64,000 bases of DNA from Microcaldota archaeon. GTDB taxonomy: Archaea; Micrarchaeota; Micrarchaeia; Micrarchaeales; Micrarchaeaceae. Positions within the stretch are counted from its first letter, which is position 1. The number at the start of each line of letters is the position of its first letter. The notes beneath the pieces are model-generated. The model did not search any database. It was given only the letters and a program-made list of their open reading frames with translations, and was not told the DNA's origin. Positions 35,763-45,253 of the stretch are shown piece by piece. The stretch is from the NCBI GenBank assembly GCA_021798935.1, contig JAJZBL010000003.1, positions 100,959 through 164,958 of the forward strand, in the 5' to 3' direction. The position numbers were made by a program, and so were the translations under genes.

Positions 35763-37433
35763 TTATTTAAATTCATCTCTTGAAAATTTAAGGTTATTCT
35801 TTACTATATCCAATACCTTCTCCCTGTTGTTATAATAGTTAGCAATTACAAAACCTGCGTCATCTACATTAGTTATATCATTAGCAGACATCCAGCTTAA
35901 AACTTCTGATTTTTCCTTAACATCAGAGTCTATTTCGCTCTTCGTCATCCCAGTATAAAGATTCAATGTTTCCTGAAGTCTTGTCATTTCGCTTACTTTC
36001 GTAAATGTATCTGTCCTTATATTCCACCTATAAAGCACATTGGCATCTCCTGTCCTAAGTAGTTCTCCGAATTCTAGAACCCTTCTTATCCCTTTTGCTC
36101 TGTGCCTAAATACGGTTATTATAGCCCCTAAAGCATTCATTGATATTTTTGGTGTATTTATAGGAGGATTAGTCATTCTTATAATTGTATCTTGCACATT
36201 ATCTGCGTGAAGTGTGCCATAAACAGAGTGCCCTGTATGTATTGCCTCAAACAGTGTCTGGGCGTCTTCAGCTGCTCTTATTTCTCCGACAACTATTATA
36301 TCAGGCCTTTGCCTCAATGAATTTATCATCAAATCATACATGCTGACTGCTCCTTTCCCTTCTGGATTCGGTTCTCTTGTTATCATTGGAACCCATTGCA
36401 AAAAGTTTGGCAGGGCCAACTCTCTTGTATCCTCTACTGATATTACTCTTCTATTGCTTGGGAAAAATATGCTCATTGCATTCAAAAAACTCGTTTTTCC
36501 GCTTGCTGTTCCCCCTGATATTAACACACTTATTTCATTTTGTATACAAAGCCATACTAATGAAGCTAAATTAGCATCCAAACTTCCATTTTTTATTAAT
36601 GCTGGCATAGTCCAAGGGTTTTTGGAAAACTTCCTTATTGTAAGAGTATTTCCTGATTGTGATATTGGGAATAAGGTTCCATTAACTCTTGACCCATCTT
36701 CCAACTCTGCATCCATAAGAGGTGCTAAGTTATTTATTTCTCTGCCAACCCTTCTTCCTATCTGCTCTGCTTGATTGTATATAGAATCTTCGCTAGTTGG
36801 CTTAAGGGAGGTTTTTAACCACCCTAACTTTTTATGAAATACCCAAATATTGTAATTTGCTCCATTCACTGTAATTTCTTCCAGTGAATCATCAGATAGG
36901 GGAACCTCTAGTTCTCCTAAACCTAGCATCATATTAAGTATATAAGATAATAGAACCTTCTTTATACTGTCATCGATTCTTGGCAAATATCTATTTATAA
37001 GCCCTTCAGCCGCAGATAAGTATCTTTTATTTAAATCTGATACATAATCTTTATCATTTATCCTTGATAAATCAACAGGAACTGAGGTTAAAAGTGGACG
37101 CCTCATTGATAATAGAAGAAGGCGTGTTGCCATGCTTACCCCTTTGAAGCTGACTCCATATATCGGCACAAACTCTTCTGAAGTCTTGTATATCGTTATG
37201 TGTGCTTCCAGCCCATTTGCGACTAAATCATATTCCTGGATTACCTGTTGGTTTGATGTTACATTGTTATTATTTTTATCAGTTTCTGCTGCATTGCTGT
37301 TTCCACCTGTTGGCTGTTGATCAATTTGAGGATTGGATGATTCGGGTGCAGGTGTAGGATTGTTAACACTACCTGAATTAATTCCTCTTAAATCACCAGC
37401 ATCTATAATAGACTTGGGGTTTAAATCACTCAT
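35763..37433 (-). CDS. Type II/IV secretion system ATPase (TadA/GspE/VirB11 family)
   Basis: A protein of about 556 residues. A disordered Asn/Gln/Pro-rich N-terminus (about 1-65) precedes the N-terminal domain, then the ATPase core: Walker A ISGGTASGKTS, Asp box ISVEDTREL, Walker B DIIVVGEIRAAEDA, and the His box TGHSVYGTLHAD. The core TVNGANYNIWVFHK segment is typical of archaeal TadA-like enzymes. It powers pilin assembly or secretion together with the two T2SF proteins. The ATG at 37433 overlaps the end of the coiled-coil gene (ATGAGTGA). Confidence 0.93.
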   Translation of the reverse strand: MSDLNPKSIIDAGDLRGINSGSVNNPTPAPESSNPQIDQQPTGGNSNAAETDKNNNNVTSNQQVIQEYDLVANGLEAHITIYKTSEEFVPIYGVSFKGVSMATRLLLLSMRRPLLTSVPVDLSRINDKDYVSDLNKRYLSAAEGLINRYLPRIDDSIKKVLLSYILNMMLGLGELEVPLSDDSLEEITVNGANYNIWVFHKKLGWLKTSLKPTSEDSIYNQAEQIGRRVGREINNLAPLMDAELEDGSRVNGTLFPISQSGNTLTIRKFSKNPWTMPALIKNGSLDANLASLVWLCIQNEISVLISGGTASGKTSFLNAMSIFFPSNRRVISVEDTRELALPNFLQWVPMITREPNPEGKGAVSMYDLMINSLRQRPDIIVVGEIRAAEDAQTLFEAIHTGHSVYGTLHADNVQDTIIRMTNPPINTPKISMNALGAIITVFRHRAKGIRRVLEFGELLRTGDANVLYRWNIRTDTFTKVSEMTRLQETLNLYTGMTKSEIDSDVKEKSEVLSWMSANDITNVDDAGFVIANYYNNREKVLDIVKNNLKFSRDEFK

Positions 37434-38760
37434 TATTATCATCCGAAGTTAATGATTTTGAAAGGGCGTCAGATGACGATTTTATCTTATCTGAAAGGCT
37501 ATTTATTTCACTTTCTGTTTTCTGACTATGCTTTTCTATTATTTCTGCATACTTTAAAATATCTTCCCTAGATATATTCTTTTTTACTGATAGTGTATCA
37601 ACTTCCCTCTTTATGCCATTAATTTCTTTCCTTAAATCTTTTACCTTCGCTTTGGAATCATTGAGTACTGTAATCAAGTTTAGTATTTCTGAATTAAGGT
37701 TACCTAAATCACCAAAATGCTTTGTTATATCATTTAATTTCCCAGATACTTCATTGTAGGTTTTATTAAACTCATTTGTATACTCATCTATTTTTGCTTT
37801 GTTTGAATTATATATCTCCTCTATCTTTTTCTGGTCTACCTTTCCTGATGTTTTATTGTAAAGGGACATCAGGGTATTATAGGATTTTATCGTTGCATTT
37901 AAACTTGCTTTATCCTTATTTATGCTCTTTATGTTCTTGCTTATATCCAACCTGACCTTTGCCACTTGATCATTTATCGATTTGTTAAATGAATTTATTG
38001 AAGCAAGGGCATCTTTATAATGGAACTCCAAGTCCTTTTTAATATTCTCTATTTCTTTAAGGTTGTCCTTTCTGATATTTTCTAAATCTGTTTTCTTAGA
38101 TACCATATCCCCTAGTGTTTTTGACAATTTTATGTTCAATGTTTTCAGATCATTTTCTATTGGGCCATTTGATAGCTCATTTATATTGGAAACCAGCTCT
38201 TTATAATCAGAATTTACCTTTGTGTACTCGCTTGACGTATTTTTATTTAATCCTTCTACTTTTAGATTGTATTTGTTAAGTTCCGATAGTAGCTTATTCA
38301 GCTTTTTAATAGTTTTCCTTATTTCTGGATATTCTTTGGAAAATTTAAACTCTGCACCTCTTATATCTGCAGAAGTAGAATTTGCAGAGTTTACTAATTT
38401 TTCAAGAAGTATATACTGTACATCTATATCTCTTTTTAGTTGCTCTTTCTTATTGTTTATGATATTATCAATGTTTTGAGTGTTTGCTACATTGCTAAAT
38501 GGCTCTATATACATTTTGCCTAATTCGTAGGATATTTTCACCATATTAGCTGATTCTAATATCTTTGCCCAATCATCTATGACAGAGGCAGGGGTATCTA
38601 AAGACAATGCAAGGGTGTTGACATCCATTTTGCCCTTGCTCTGAAGTAACGCCAGCATCCTGTCGATGTTGGTTTTTGCTTCATTTAAATTAGGCGCATT
38701 GGAATGACCTACGCTTTGAGAGGTATTGGAAGATTGATTTTCAACCATAACTAAACACAT
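37426..38760 (-). CDS. Winged-helix plus long coiled-coil protein, first gene of pilus operon
   Basis: A 444-residue protein. Residues about 28-80 look like a winged helix (LLQSKGKMDVNTLALSLDTPASVIDDWAKIL followed by a short wing). Nearly all of 100-435 is predicted coiled coil rich in Lys, Asn, Leu and Glu. No membrane segment is present. A TATA-like TTTAAATA on the minus strand near 38780-38787 lies about 26 bases ahead of the ATG, so the mRNA is probably leaderless. The layout recalls the FlaC/FlaD-type or scaffold components of archaeal motors, but no homology is claimed. It overlaps the ATPase gene. Confidence 0.82.
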   Translation of the reverse strand: MCLVMVENQSSNTSQSVGHSNAPNLNEAKTNIDRMLALLQSKGKMDVNTLALSLDTPASVIDDWAKILESANMVKISYELGKMYIEPFSNVANTQNIDNIINNKKEQLKRDIDVQYILLEKLVNSANSTSADIRGAEFKFSKEYPEIRKTIKKLNKLLSELNKYNLKVEGLNKNTSSEYTKVNSDYKELVSNINELSNGPIENDLKTLNIKLSKTLGDMVSKKTDLENIRKDNLKEIENIKKDLEFHYKDALASINSFNKSINDQVAKVRLDISKNIKSINKDKASLNATIKSYNTLMSLYNKTSGKVDQKKIEEIYNSNKAKIDEYTNEFNKTYNEVSGKLNDITKHFGDLGNLNSEILNLITVLNDSKAKVKDLRKEINGIKREVDTLSVKKNISREDILKYAEIIEKHSQKTESEINSLSDKIKSSSDALSKSLTSDDNNE

Positions 38761-38825
38761 TATAATTTCTCAATTAACGTATTTAAAACTATGTAATAAA
38801 GATAAGGGGATTTATAATAGAAAAA

Positions 38826-39539
38826 TCATATAATTCTTCTGTAAAATAATGAAAAGAATGAAGCTAATATTATCATTATTGCAACTTCCATAAACATGTC
38901 AATTATACTTCCTGTAAGTATAAGATATGAAACTGCCATCAATATAAATATTACAGCCATTGAGCCAATATAAATGTTTCTATCCCAATTGAGCACTTTT
39001 GCCCCATCTAATGGCATTATGGGAAGCATATTGAAAAATGCTAAAAGTATACTTATAAACATACCTAATGCGGCTATAAGAGTTATATATGAATTGTTTA
39101 TGTAGGGAGTAAGCATGAAAATTACGAAAAACAGTATGAATACTGCAAAGTTCATCAGAGGGCCGGCAAGTGAAACTATACCCTCTTCCCTTTTTGTAAA
39201 ATTATTTGTATATATCACAGTTGCTCCAGGGATTCCAAATATGAATCCGAATATCCCTGTCGCTAATGTTATAATTAATCCGTTGACAGAGTATTGAAAG
39301 CTTGCAATTGCACCAAAATGCTTTGCAACTTGGCGGTGCATAAGTTCATGGAGCACAAACGTCAAGGTTACTATTACGAATATACCTGGAAAATAGATTA
39401 TGAAGCGCTCTAGAGAATTAGGCGACCTGCTGAACAAACCACCCATTAATGATAAAGTAAAAGCTATTGTCAGTATTAAATCGGCAATCACTATCTCTTT
39501 TATTTCTTCTTTAACAGGTATATTATATCTATATACCAT
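38826..39539 (-). CDS. Site-2 protease-like M50 membrane metallopeptidase
   Basis: A 237-residue polytopic protein. HELMH within LTFVLHELMHRQVAKHFG (about residues 60-80) is the zinc-binding HExxH motif, and LPIMPLDGAKVL (about 170-181) supplies the third ligand Asp in the xDG motif. Five or six hydrophobic segments surround the site. It would cut substrate helices inside the membrane. It lies just upstream of the pilus-assembly operon on the same strand but has a 65-base gap, so cotranscription is uncertain. The substrate is unknown; anti-sigma regulation as in Bacteria does not apply. Confidence 0.9.
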   Translation of the reverse strand: MVYRYNIPVKEEIKEIVIADLILTIAFTLSLMGGLFSRSPNSLERFIIYFPGIFVIVTLTFVLHELMHRQVAKHFGAIASFQYSVNGLIITLATGIFGFIFGIPGATVIYTNNFTKREEGIVSLAGPLMNFAVFILFFVIFMLTPYINNSYITLIAALGMFISILLAFFNMLPIMPLDGAKVLNWDRNIYIGSMAVIFILMAVSYLILTGSIIDMFMEVAIMIILASFFSLFYRRII

Positions 39540-39599
39540 TTTTATCCTCTTTAATGCATTGAAATTCTAAAGTTTTGTATTCTCAAAATAAAATTTGAG

Positions 39600-39691
39600 T
39601 AGCCCCAACCAGATTCGAACTGGTGTTTACAGGTCCAGAGCCTGCTGTCCTTTTTTGGTTTCATAAGAAATGTCCACTAGACGATGGGGCT
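39600..39691 (-). tRNA. tRNA-Gln (CTG) with a large D-loop insertion
   Basis: The minus strand gives acceptor AGCCCCA/TGGGGCT, D stem GTCT/GGAC, anticodon stem GCAGG/CCTGT with loop CTCTGGA (anticodon CTG), T arm ACCAG-TTCGAAT-CTGGT and discriminator A. The D loop is 28 bases (39651-39678) instead of about 8-10, so roughly 18-20 extra bases are present. The insert can form a TTTC/GAAA hairpin flanked by TGG/CCA with a three-base ACA bulge, as a relaxed splicing-endonuclease site would. A noncanonical intron is likely. CCA is not encoded. Confidence 0.85.
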
Positions 39692-39816
39692 TTATATGAT
39701 TAATTATTTCTTAGAAGAATTTATTAATCTTTTATTTATTAAATTTTGATTTACTTTTACCAATTTGGCCTTTTTTATACGATATAAATATGCAAGAAAT
39801 TTAAAATTTGCTTATT

Positions 39817-42180
39817 TTACGACCCTTTGCGGATGTTTTCGCAAATTGTTTCATACGCATTTGCTATCTCCTTGAATTTTTCTTCAGTACTTGGATCCCT
39901 ACTTGCATCAGGATGATACTTTAAGGCCAATTTATAATAAGCCTTTCTTGCTTTGCCTAAATCTGCACTTTTTTCAATACCTAATATTGAATATGGATCT
40001 CCGGATATCATGCTGTTTTGCGCATCGCTATGGGAATATGAATTGTGAGAATATGAACTATTAGAATAGGAATTATTAGAATACGTGTTATTGTAATTGG
40101 AGTTTGTTTTATTGAAGTTAAAATATGGGAGATTTCTATTTGTATATAGTATTGTCTTATCTGGCTCATAATTTTGGTTCTGGTAGACTGATATATCCGT
40201 ACTGATAGCTGTATCTTTTGTTGTGTTAGCCTGAAGCGATGTTGGGTTTGTATTTGTTAAAGAAGTTTCATAAGTAGTAGGTAAATTGTCATTTTTATCT
40301 TTGTTTATAGATAAAACAACGTGGCTCTTCAATATATTTTCGTTTTCTTGGCTCTTGTTTAGCAAATCTGTCTTTATATTGTACATATCCATTCTATTTG
40401 CATTCTCATAAGTTGATCTGTTATAATTAAACGTTGTGTTATTATTCAGATCGCGTTCCCTCCTGTCGTTGTAATTTCCGGTCTTGTATTTGCGGCTGCC
40501 TTCCTTGTCATATTGTATCTGTGAGCTTATTCCACTATTGCTTTCACCTAAACCATAAACTATATCATGCCATGATCTGGTATCATTCTTATATTTCTCC
40601 TTTAAGTACTTATTTCCATTTTCTTCTTCATATTTACGTAATGCCTCTATCTCTTCCTTCTTAGCTGTTCTATAACTAATCCCATTTTCAAGGTGGTTTT
40701 CAACCAGGAAATGTTCTACCCTCTTGCCATTCTTATAGTACATTGGGTTTCCATTGTCATCTACATTCATTACTCTGATGACATTTGGTGCTTGTGATTT
40801 TGGAAGTGGTGGTGGAGTGTGCTCCGATTTTATTGTCTTTACTAAATCAAAATAGTATTTGTTTCCGGTCATTAATCCAGGGGGGAGAGCCTCATTGTAT
40901 GTGGCTTGGTAATATTTCTTATATTCACTTGCCCCTTGCTTGTCCCTATAGCCTATTTGCAATATGTTGGGCCTAAATTGGTGGAACATATTGTGCAGAG
41001 TATTTTCTTTTATCTGTTGGCGAAGAGTTTTAGTTTCGGGGTTATAATTATTTCCTACAAACATATGGTTTACGACATTTTCTCTTGTCCCTCCTTTATC
41101 TAAATCATATGTTTTATACAAATCATACAATTCTTGATCCTTCTGGCTAAAAGAGCTTTTAGCGGCCTTGCCCGTTGCTACCATGTTTATTAAGCCTTTT
41201 GCTCTAGAATCATAGTCCTTTCCATAAAGCGATGTAAGTATCTTATTTTGTGTATCAAGCAAAGTGTTAGCGGTGGTTCTATAAAATGTGGCACCAGTTC
41301 CTAAAAATGAATGCTTTGCAAAAAATGTAGCTTTATTAACTCTTCTGTTAATTTCATCTTGCTGGCTCTGTGTAATGCCATTGCTATTTAATTTATCCTT
41401 AGGTGGTATCTTCTGATTTTGTGCTCTGTAAAGATCTTCAAGCCTGCCCTGAAATATCTTCAAATCCCTCATTCTGCCTTCTCTTCTTCTTCTTAGTACT
41501 GCCAATGGCCTTCTCTGTTTTGCCTGTTGCTTCATCTCGTTATAGTATTCCTTAGGCTTGTTCTTTACATAATCCTTTACTAATGCTGCTTGTGAATTCT
41601 TATTGTTCTGTGGCAGGATAAAAGAGGATCCCAATACAGATGTTGCAAAGTTGAGTGCACCCTGTGTGTTTGGAAACTTAGTGCTCATTCCTGATTGGCT
41701 CATCTTGCTGGGATTCTTTTTTAAATCGCTAAGAAAATTTTTATATTCTTTTGTTGTCTTTTTTAGTTCTTTCTTGCCTTCTCTTATAGAACCTCTTTTA
41801 GTCCTCCAATCTGCTTTATAATCACGTCCCATTGCTTCTTTCATGGCCCTAATCTTTGCATCCTGCTTATTGAGCTTTTTAGATTTAAGTTTTTTTGCGA
41901 CTAGCCCTTTTGGTACACGTTTAGTTGCATTCGTTCTTAGCCCCGCGGACCTGTTGTAATTTACACTTCTGACACCTTTTCCTGCTCTGCCTCCACCGGT
42001 TCCTTGGGTAATACCCATTAATGCATCAAGGCCAAAAAATGCAAATATGCTGAATCCTCTTGTCATTCCTGCAGCTGCTGCTATAAGTATTATTATTATA
42101 ATCAGAGGTATAAGTGGCAATACTGCATTGAAACTTAAAACTAATGGAACTATTACAAGCAACTCCAACATATAAGTCAT
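39817..42180 (-). CDS. Membrane-anchored J-domain protein with large novel middle region
   Basis: A 787-residue protein. Residues about 4-60 contain one or two hydrophobic helices. A strongly basic region follows (about 65-160), then about 480 residues with no recognised motif, including a PPPLPKSQAP stretch. An Asn/Tyr/Ser-rich segment lies near 690-725, and a C-terminal J domain (about 728-787) has PYSILGIEKSADLGKARKAY and KYHPDASRDPSTEEKF, with the HPD tripeptide intact. It should recruit DnaK to the membrane. It is close to, but not in an operon with, the pilus-assembly genes; tRNA-Gln and the M50 protease gene lie between. Confidence 0.85.
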   Translation of the reverse strand: MTYMLELLVIVPLVLSFNAVLPLIPLIIIIILIAAAAGMTRGFSIFAFFGLDALMGITQGTGGGRAGKGVRSVNYNRSAGLRTNATKRVPKGLVAKKLKSKKLNKQDAKIRAMKEAMGRDYKADWRTKRGSIREGKKELKKTTKEYKNFLSDLKKNPSKMSQSGMSTKFPNTQGALNFATSVLGSSFILPQNNKNSQAALVKDYVKNKPKEYYNEMKQQAKQRRPLAVLRRRREGRMRDLKIFQGRLEDLYRAQNQKIPPKDKLNSNGITQSQQDEINRRVNKATFFAKHSFLGTGATFYRTTANTLLDTQNKILTSLYGKDYDSRAKGLINMVATGKAAKSSFSQKDQELYDLYKTYDLDKGGTRENVVNHMFVGNNYNPETKTLRQQIKENTLHNMFHQFRPNILQIGYRDKQGASEYKKYYQATYNEALPPGLMTGNKYYFDLVKTIKSEHTPPPLPKSQAPNVIRVMNVDDNGNPMYYKNGKRVEHFLVENHLENGISYRTAKKEEIEALRKYEEENGNKYLKEKYKNDTRSWHDIVYGLGESNSGISSQIQYDKEGSRKYKTGNYNDRRERDLNNNTTFNYNRSTYENANRMDMYNIKTDLLNKSQENENILKSHVVLSINKDKNDNLPTTYETSLTNTNPTSLQANTTKDTAISTDISVYQNQNYEPDKTILYTNRNLPYFNFNKTNSNYNNTYSNNSYSNSSYSHNSYSHSDAQNSMISGDPYSILGIEKSADLGKARKAYYKLALKYHPDASRDPSTEEKFKEIANAYETICENIRKGS

Positions 42181-42344
42181 TATTATTTTGTTTCAATTAA
42201 TATTTATATTTTGCTTGGTTTATATTTCTCGGAGATCCCTTTATATCTAAAGTAACTTACTTTTATTGGGTCATTTAAATTATATGTGCTGCAAATAGCT
42301 TATACCCTCTTAAAGAGTGCTGTTTTGTATCTTCACCAATAAAA

Positions 42345-42974
42345 TCATTCAGGCTTTACACCAACAGAGTTAGATTTAGATTTTATTTTAGTTCTGCTTC
42401 TTATATGATTCCTACCAAAAGTTAGATAAGCAGTATGCCATACCCCTTTGGTAGATGGCCTAACACCTTCTTTACGTACTAAAATATCCCTTACTATAAC
42501 TTCAAATGTTTCAATTTCATAGAACTTATAGTAGTTTAGTTTAGTTACAAATTTTTTTACTTGCTCGATATTAGGTAAATATCCTACTATACATCCTCCA
42601 GGCTTGAGACACTTGTGTGCTATCTTTACCGCTTTTTCGGAACCGGGGAAATCAAGGGTTACCAAATCTACGTTGGTTTCTTTTGCCCCTTTTATATCTC
42701 CTAGCTTAATTTTAAGGTTTGGTACTGCTGCTATAATTTTATTTTTCTCTGCTATCTTTGCAAAATCTTCTCTGATTTCATAACTTATTACCCTCTTGCA
42801 GATTTTGGCAAGGCTCACTGCCAGCCAGCCACTTCCAGTACCCGCATCGATGCAGACGCTAGTTTTATCAATTCCAGAATATGCTATTATCATCCCTATA
42901 TCTTTTGGAAGTATTATTTGTGGGCCTCTCTTAAGCTTTTTGTATGATGGTGGCAAATATATCAATTTAGGCAA
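42345..42974 (-). CDS. trmI: tRNA (adenine-58-N1) methyltransferase, TrmI-like
   Basis: A 209-residue SAM methyltransferase. GPQIILPKDIGMII matches the TrmI substrate segment, CIDAGTGSGWLAVSLA (about 41-56) is the SAM loop, and LVTLDFPGSEK (about 104-114) is motif IV. The C-terminal RPSTKGVWHTAYLTFGR is diagnostic of TrmI. It modifies A58 (and in some archaea A57) of the tRNA T loop. The start is TTG directly after the topA stop (TGATTG), so the genes are coupled. The N-terminal beta domain of bacterial TrmI is shortened here. Confidence 0.9.
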   Translation of the reverse strand: MPKLIYLPPSYKKLKRGPQIILPKDIGMIIAYSGIDKTSVCIDAGTGSGWLAVSLAKICKRVISYEIREDFAKIAEKNKIIAAVPNLKIKLGDIKGAKETNVDLVTLDFPGSEKAVKIAHKCLKPGGCIVGYLPNIEQVKKFVTKLNYYKFYEIETFEVIVRDILVRKEGVRPSTKGVWHTAYLTFGRNHIRSRTKIKSKSNSVGVKPE

Positions 42975-45197
42975 TCAATCACCATTACTTTTAGAGGTTT
43001 TTGCTGTCTTGGTCTTTTTCTTTGATGATGTTTTTTTCTTTTTAGCGCTACTATTCTTGCGGGGCTTGAATTTTTTGGTGGTTTCTGTAGATTTATTTAG
43101 CATGGATTTTGCAGTAATTGCATTTACAATATTGCTGGATTCATTTGAAGGTTTATTTGCCTTTTCATAATATGCCTTCTTGGTAATGCAATTGGGATCC
43201 AGGTCCATTTCAAAAGATTTCTTTCCTTTGCGGATTACCTTTACTATAGGTGTCTTGCAGTACTCGCAAACCTTTCCGGTAGGAATTATTTTTGCCGATT
43301 GTGGAAGTGGATATGTAACTGTGCAATTAGGGTAATTTGAGCATGCAACAAACTGCTTTCCGATATGTGAATGCCTTATGACCAAATCTCCACCACATTT
43401 TGGGCATTTGCCCAGCGAGTTTACAGATTGGAAAGAAGACTTTAATTCATTACCTATCTGAACTTTATGCTCATCAAATAATTTTAAGGCTTCTAAGAGC
43501 AGCTTCTTGCCTTCTTTTATAACATCATCTTCAGTAACTTTGTTATCGATTATATTTTCAAGGTCCCTATCAAGCTTTCTCGTCGTTTTTTCATCTATTA
43601 TCATTTCGCAATTATGCAGCAGCGCGTTGTATACAGCCAGGCCAAAATCAGTTACCTGAAGCTGCTGTCCCGTCACATAGTTTCTCTTGAAAAGTGTATC
43701 TACTATTGCAGCCCTTGTTGCTTTTGTGCCTAAGCCTCTTTTTTCCAATTCTGCAATTATGCCTGCTTTTGTATATCTCTTGGGGGGCTGCGTTTTCAAT
43801 TCTGCCATTTCCGGTTTCTCCAACTTAACAACTTCGTTTTGCAAGAATTCTGGAAGCTCGACTTCGGACAACTTTGCATATTTGTATGTATCCATCCACC
43901 CCCTTTTTGTAATCCTTGCACCGGAAGCTTTGTACTTTTCATCACCAAACACAGCAGATATATTTGTATGCATTATAGAGGCATTCTCTTCAAAACATGA
44001 CAGGAAACGGCGTGTTACTAAGTCATATAGCTGTTGCTCTTGCCTTGATAATTCCTTTGGAAGAACACCTGTTGGGAATATTGAAGGGTGAGCTTCATCT
44101 GTTTTTTTGCCTTCAACCGGCTTGAATCTCTTCCTAGACAACAATGATTGTGCTATATCTCTGTATTCTGGGTTCTTTGATATCTCTGATATTATTGATG
44201 GCAACCCTAATGTATAAGGAAGCTTCTGTGAAGATGTTCTTGGATAAGAAATATATGATTTTTCATATAGACTTTGGGCTATTGATAGGGTCAATGAGGG
44301 GTCTAAATTTAGGACGTGACTCGCTTCTATCTGCAATGAGGTCAAATCAAATGGCGGTGGAGGTTGCTTGCTTTCCTCTTTTATTTCTATCTTTTCAATC
44401 CTGCCCTCATCTATATGCGATAATGTATTCTTAAAAGCAAGCTCAGCTATGCTTTTATCAAATATATTGCCGCGGGAATTTGCAAACTTTACGCCTTTTA
44501 TCTCCCCTGTTATCCTCCAAAATGGTTCTGGCTTGAAATTCTTTATTTCAAGCTCTCTTGTTGAAAGTATTGAAAGTGTTGGTCCTTGTACTCGGCCTAT
44601 ACTGAGTGGCTTCTTTAGTGAACCCCATAAAGCAGAGGTTAGAGCTCTGCTGAAGTTGATACCCCACAGCCAATCTAATATGTGCCTTGTTTCTCCTGCA
44701 TAATAATTGTTTAAATCTAATGGCTCAATGTTTTTGTACGATTCACGCAAATCCTTGTCCGTGGTTGTAGAAAACTTCATCCTGTGTGCCTTGCCATCCA
44801 AGTTGCCTACGCTCTCTTTGGTGAGATCCTTGATTATGTTAGTGCCTATCACTGTACCTTCTGTATCGTAATCGCATGCATTTATAAAATAGCTACAGCT
44901 TTCGGAAATCTTCCTTAGAGTATCTAAATATCCTTTAGTAAACGCTGAATTCTTGTTGACAGTATATGAAGGTGCCCATTCTACATCCAGAACCGGATAG
45001 CTATAAGCGGACCCCTTTTGCTTTATGGTAAATAGATGCCCTACTGCTGGAGCAATAAATATCTTTTGTCCTCCCGAAGTTATCTCATAATATCTGTATC
45101 TGCCATTTGACTTTGATTCAGGCTTGGAATCACTTATAGCTTCGGCTATCCTTGCTGCTACACTTGGCTTCTCTGCTATTATAAGTGTGTCATTCAT
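42975..45197 (-). CDS. topA: DNA topoisomerase I (type IA), archaeal
   Basis: A 740-residue type IA topoisomerase. The TOPRIM domain opens TLIIAEKPSVAARIA and carries the metal motif DYDTEG (about 108-113). The active-site tyrosine lies in YISYPRTSSQ (about 315-325). QLQVTDFG and LPxxLGRD-like segments follow. Near 600-680 are two zinc ribbons (CPKCGG...CSNYPNC and CEYCK...). A Lys/Ser-rich tail closes the protein. It relaxes negatively supercoiled DNA by single-strand passage. No helicase domain is attached, so it is not reverse gyrase. Confidence 0.95.
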   Translation of the reverse strand: MNDTLIIAEKPSVAARIAEAISDSKPESKSNGRYRYYEITSGGQKIFIAPAVGHLFTIKQKGSAYSYPVLDVEWAPSYTVNKNSAFTKGYLDTLRKISESCSYFINACDYDTEGTVIGTNIIKDLTKESVGNLDGKAHRMKFSTTTDKDLRESYKNIEPLDLNNYYAGETRHILDWLWGINFSRALTSALWGSLKKPLSIGRVQGPTLSILSTRELEIKNFKPEPFWRITGEIKGVKFANSRGNIFDKSIAELAFKNTLSHIDEGRIEKIEIKEESKQPPPPFDLTSLQIEASHVLNLDPSLTLSIAQSLYEKSYISYPRTSSQKLPYTLGLPSIISEISKNPEYRDIAQSLLSRKRFKPVEGKKTDEAHPSIFPTGVLPKELSRQEQQLYDLVTRRFLSCFEENASIMHTNISAVFGDEKYKASGARITKRGWMDTYKYAKLSEVELPEFLQNEVVKLEKPEMAELKTQPPKRYTKAGIIAELEKRGLGTKATRAAIVDTLFKRNYVTGQQLQVTDFGLAVYNALLHNCEMIIDEKTTRKLDRDLENIIDNKVTEDDVIKEGKKLLLEALKLFDEHKVQIGNELKSSFQSVNSLGKCPKCGGDLVIRHSHIGKQFVACSNYPNCTVTYPLPQSAKIIPTGKVCEYCKTPIVKVIRKGKKSFEMDLDPNCITKKAYYEKANKPSNESSNIVNAITAKSMLNKSTETTKKFKPRKNSSAKKKKTSSKKKTKTAKTSKSNGD

Positions 45198-45253
45198 AAA
45201 ATTTCCTGCTGCTTATTTGTATAATTTGGTTTATAAGTTTTAACAATAAAACG

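Noticed and set aside
42975..45197. Reverse gyrase
   Set aside because: Only the topoisomerase IA half is present; there is no N-terminal SF2 helicase domain or linked gene.
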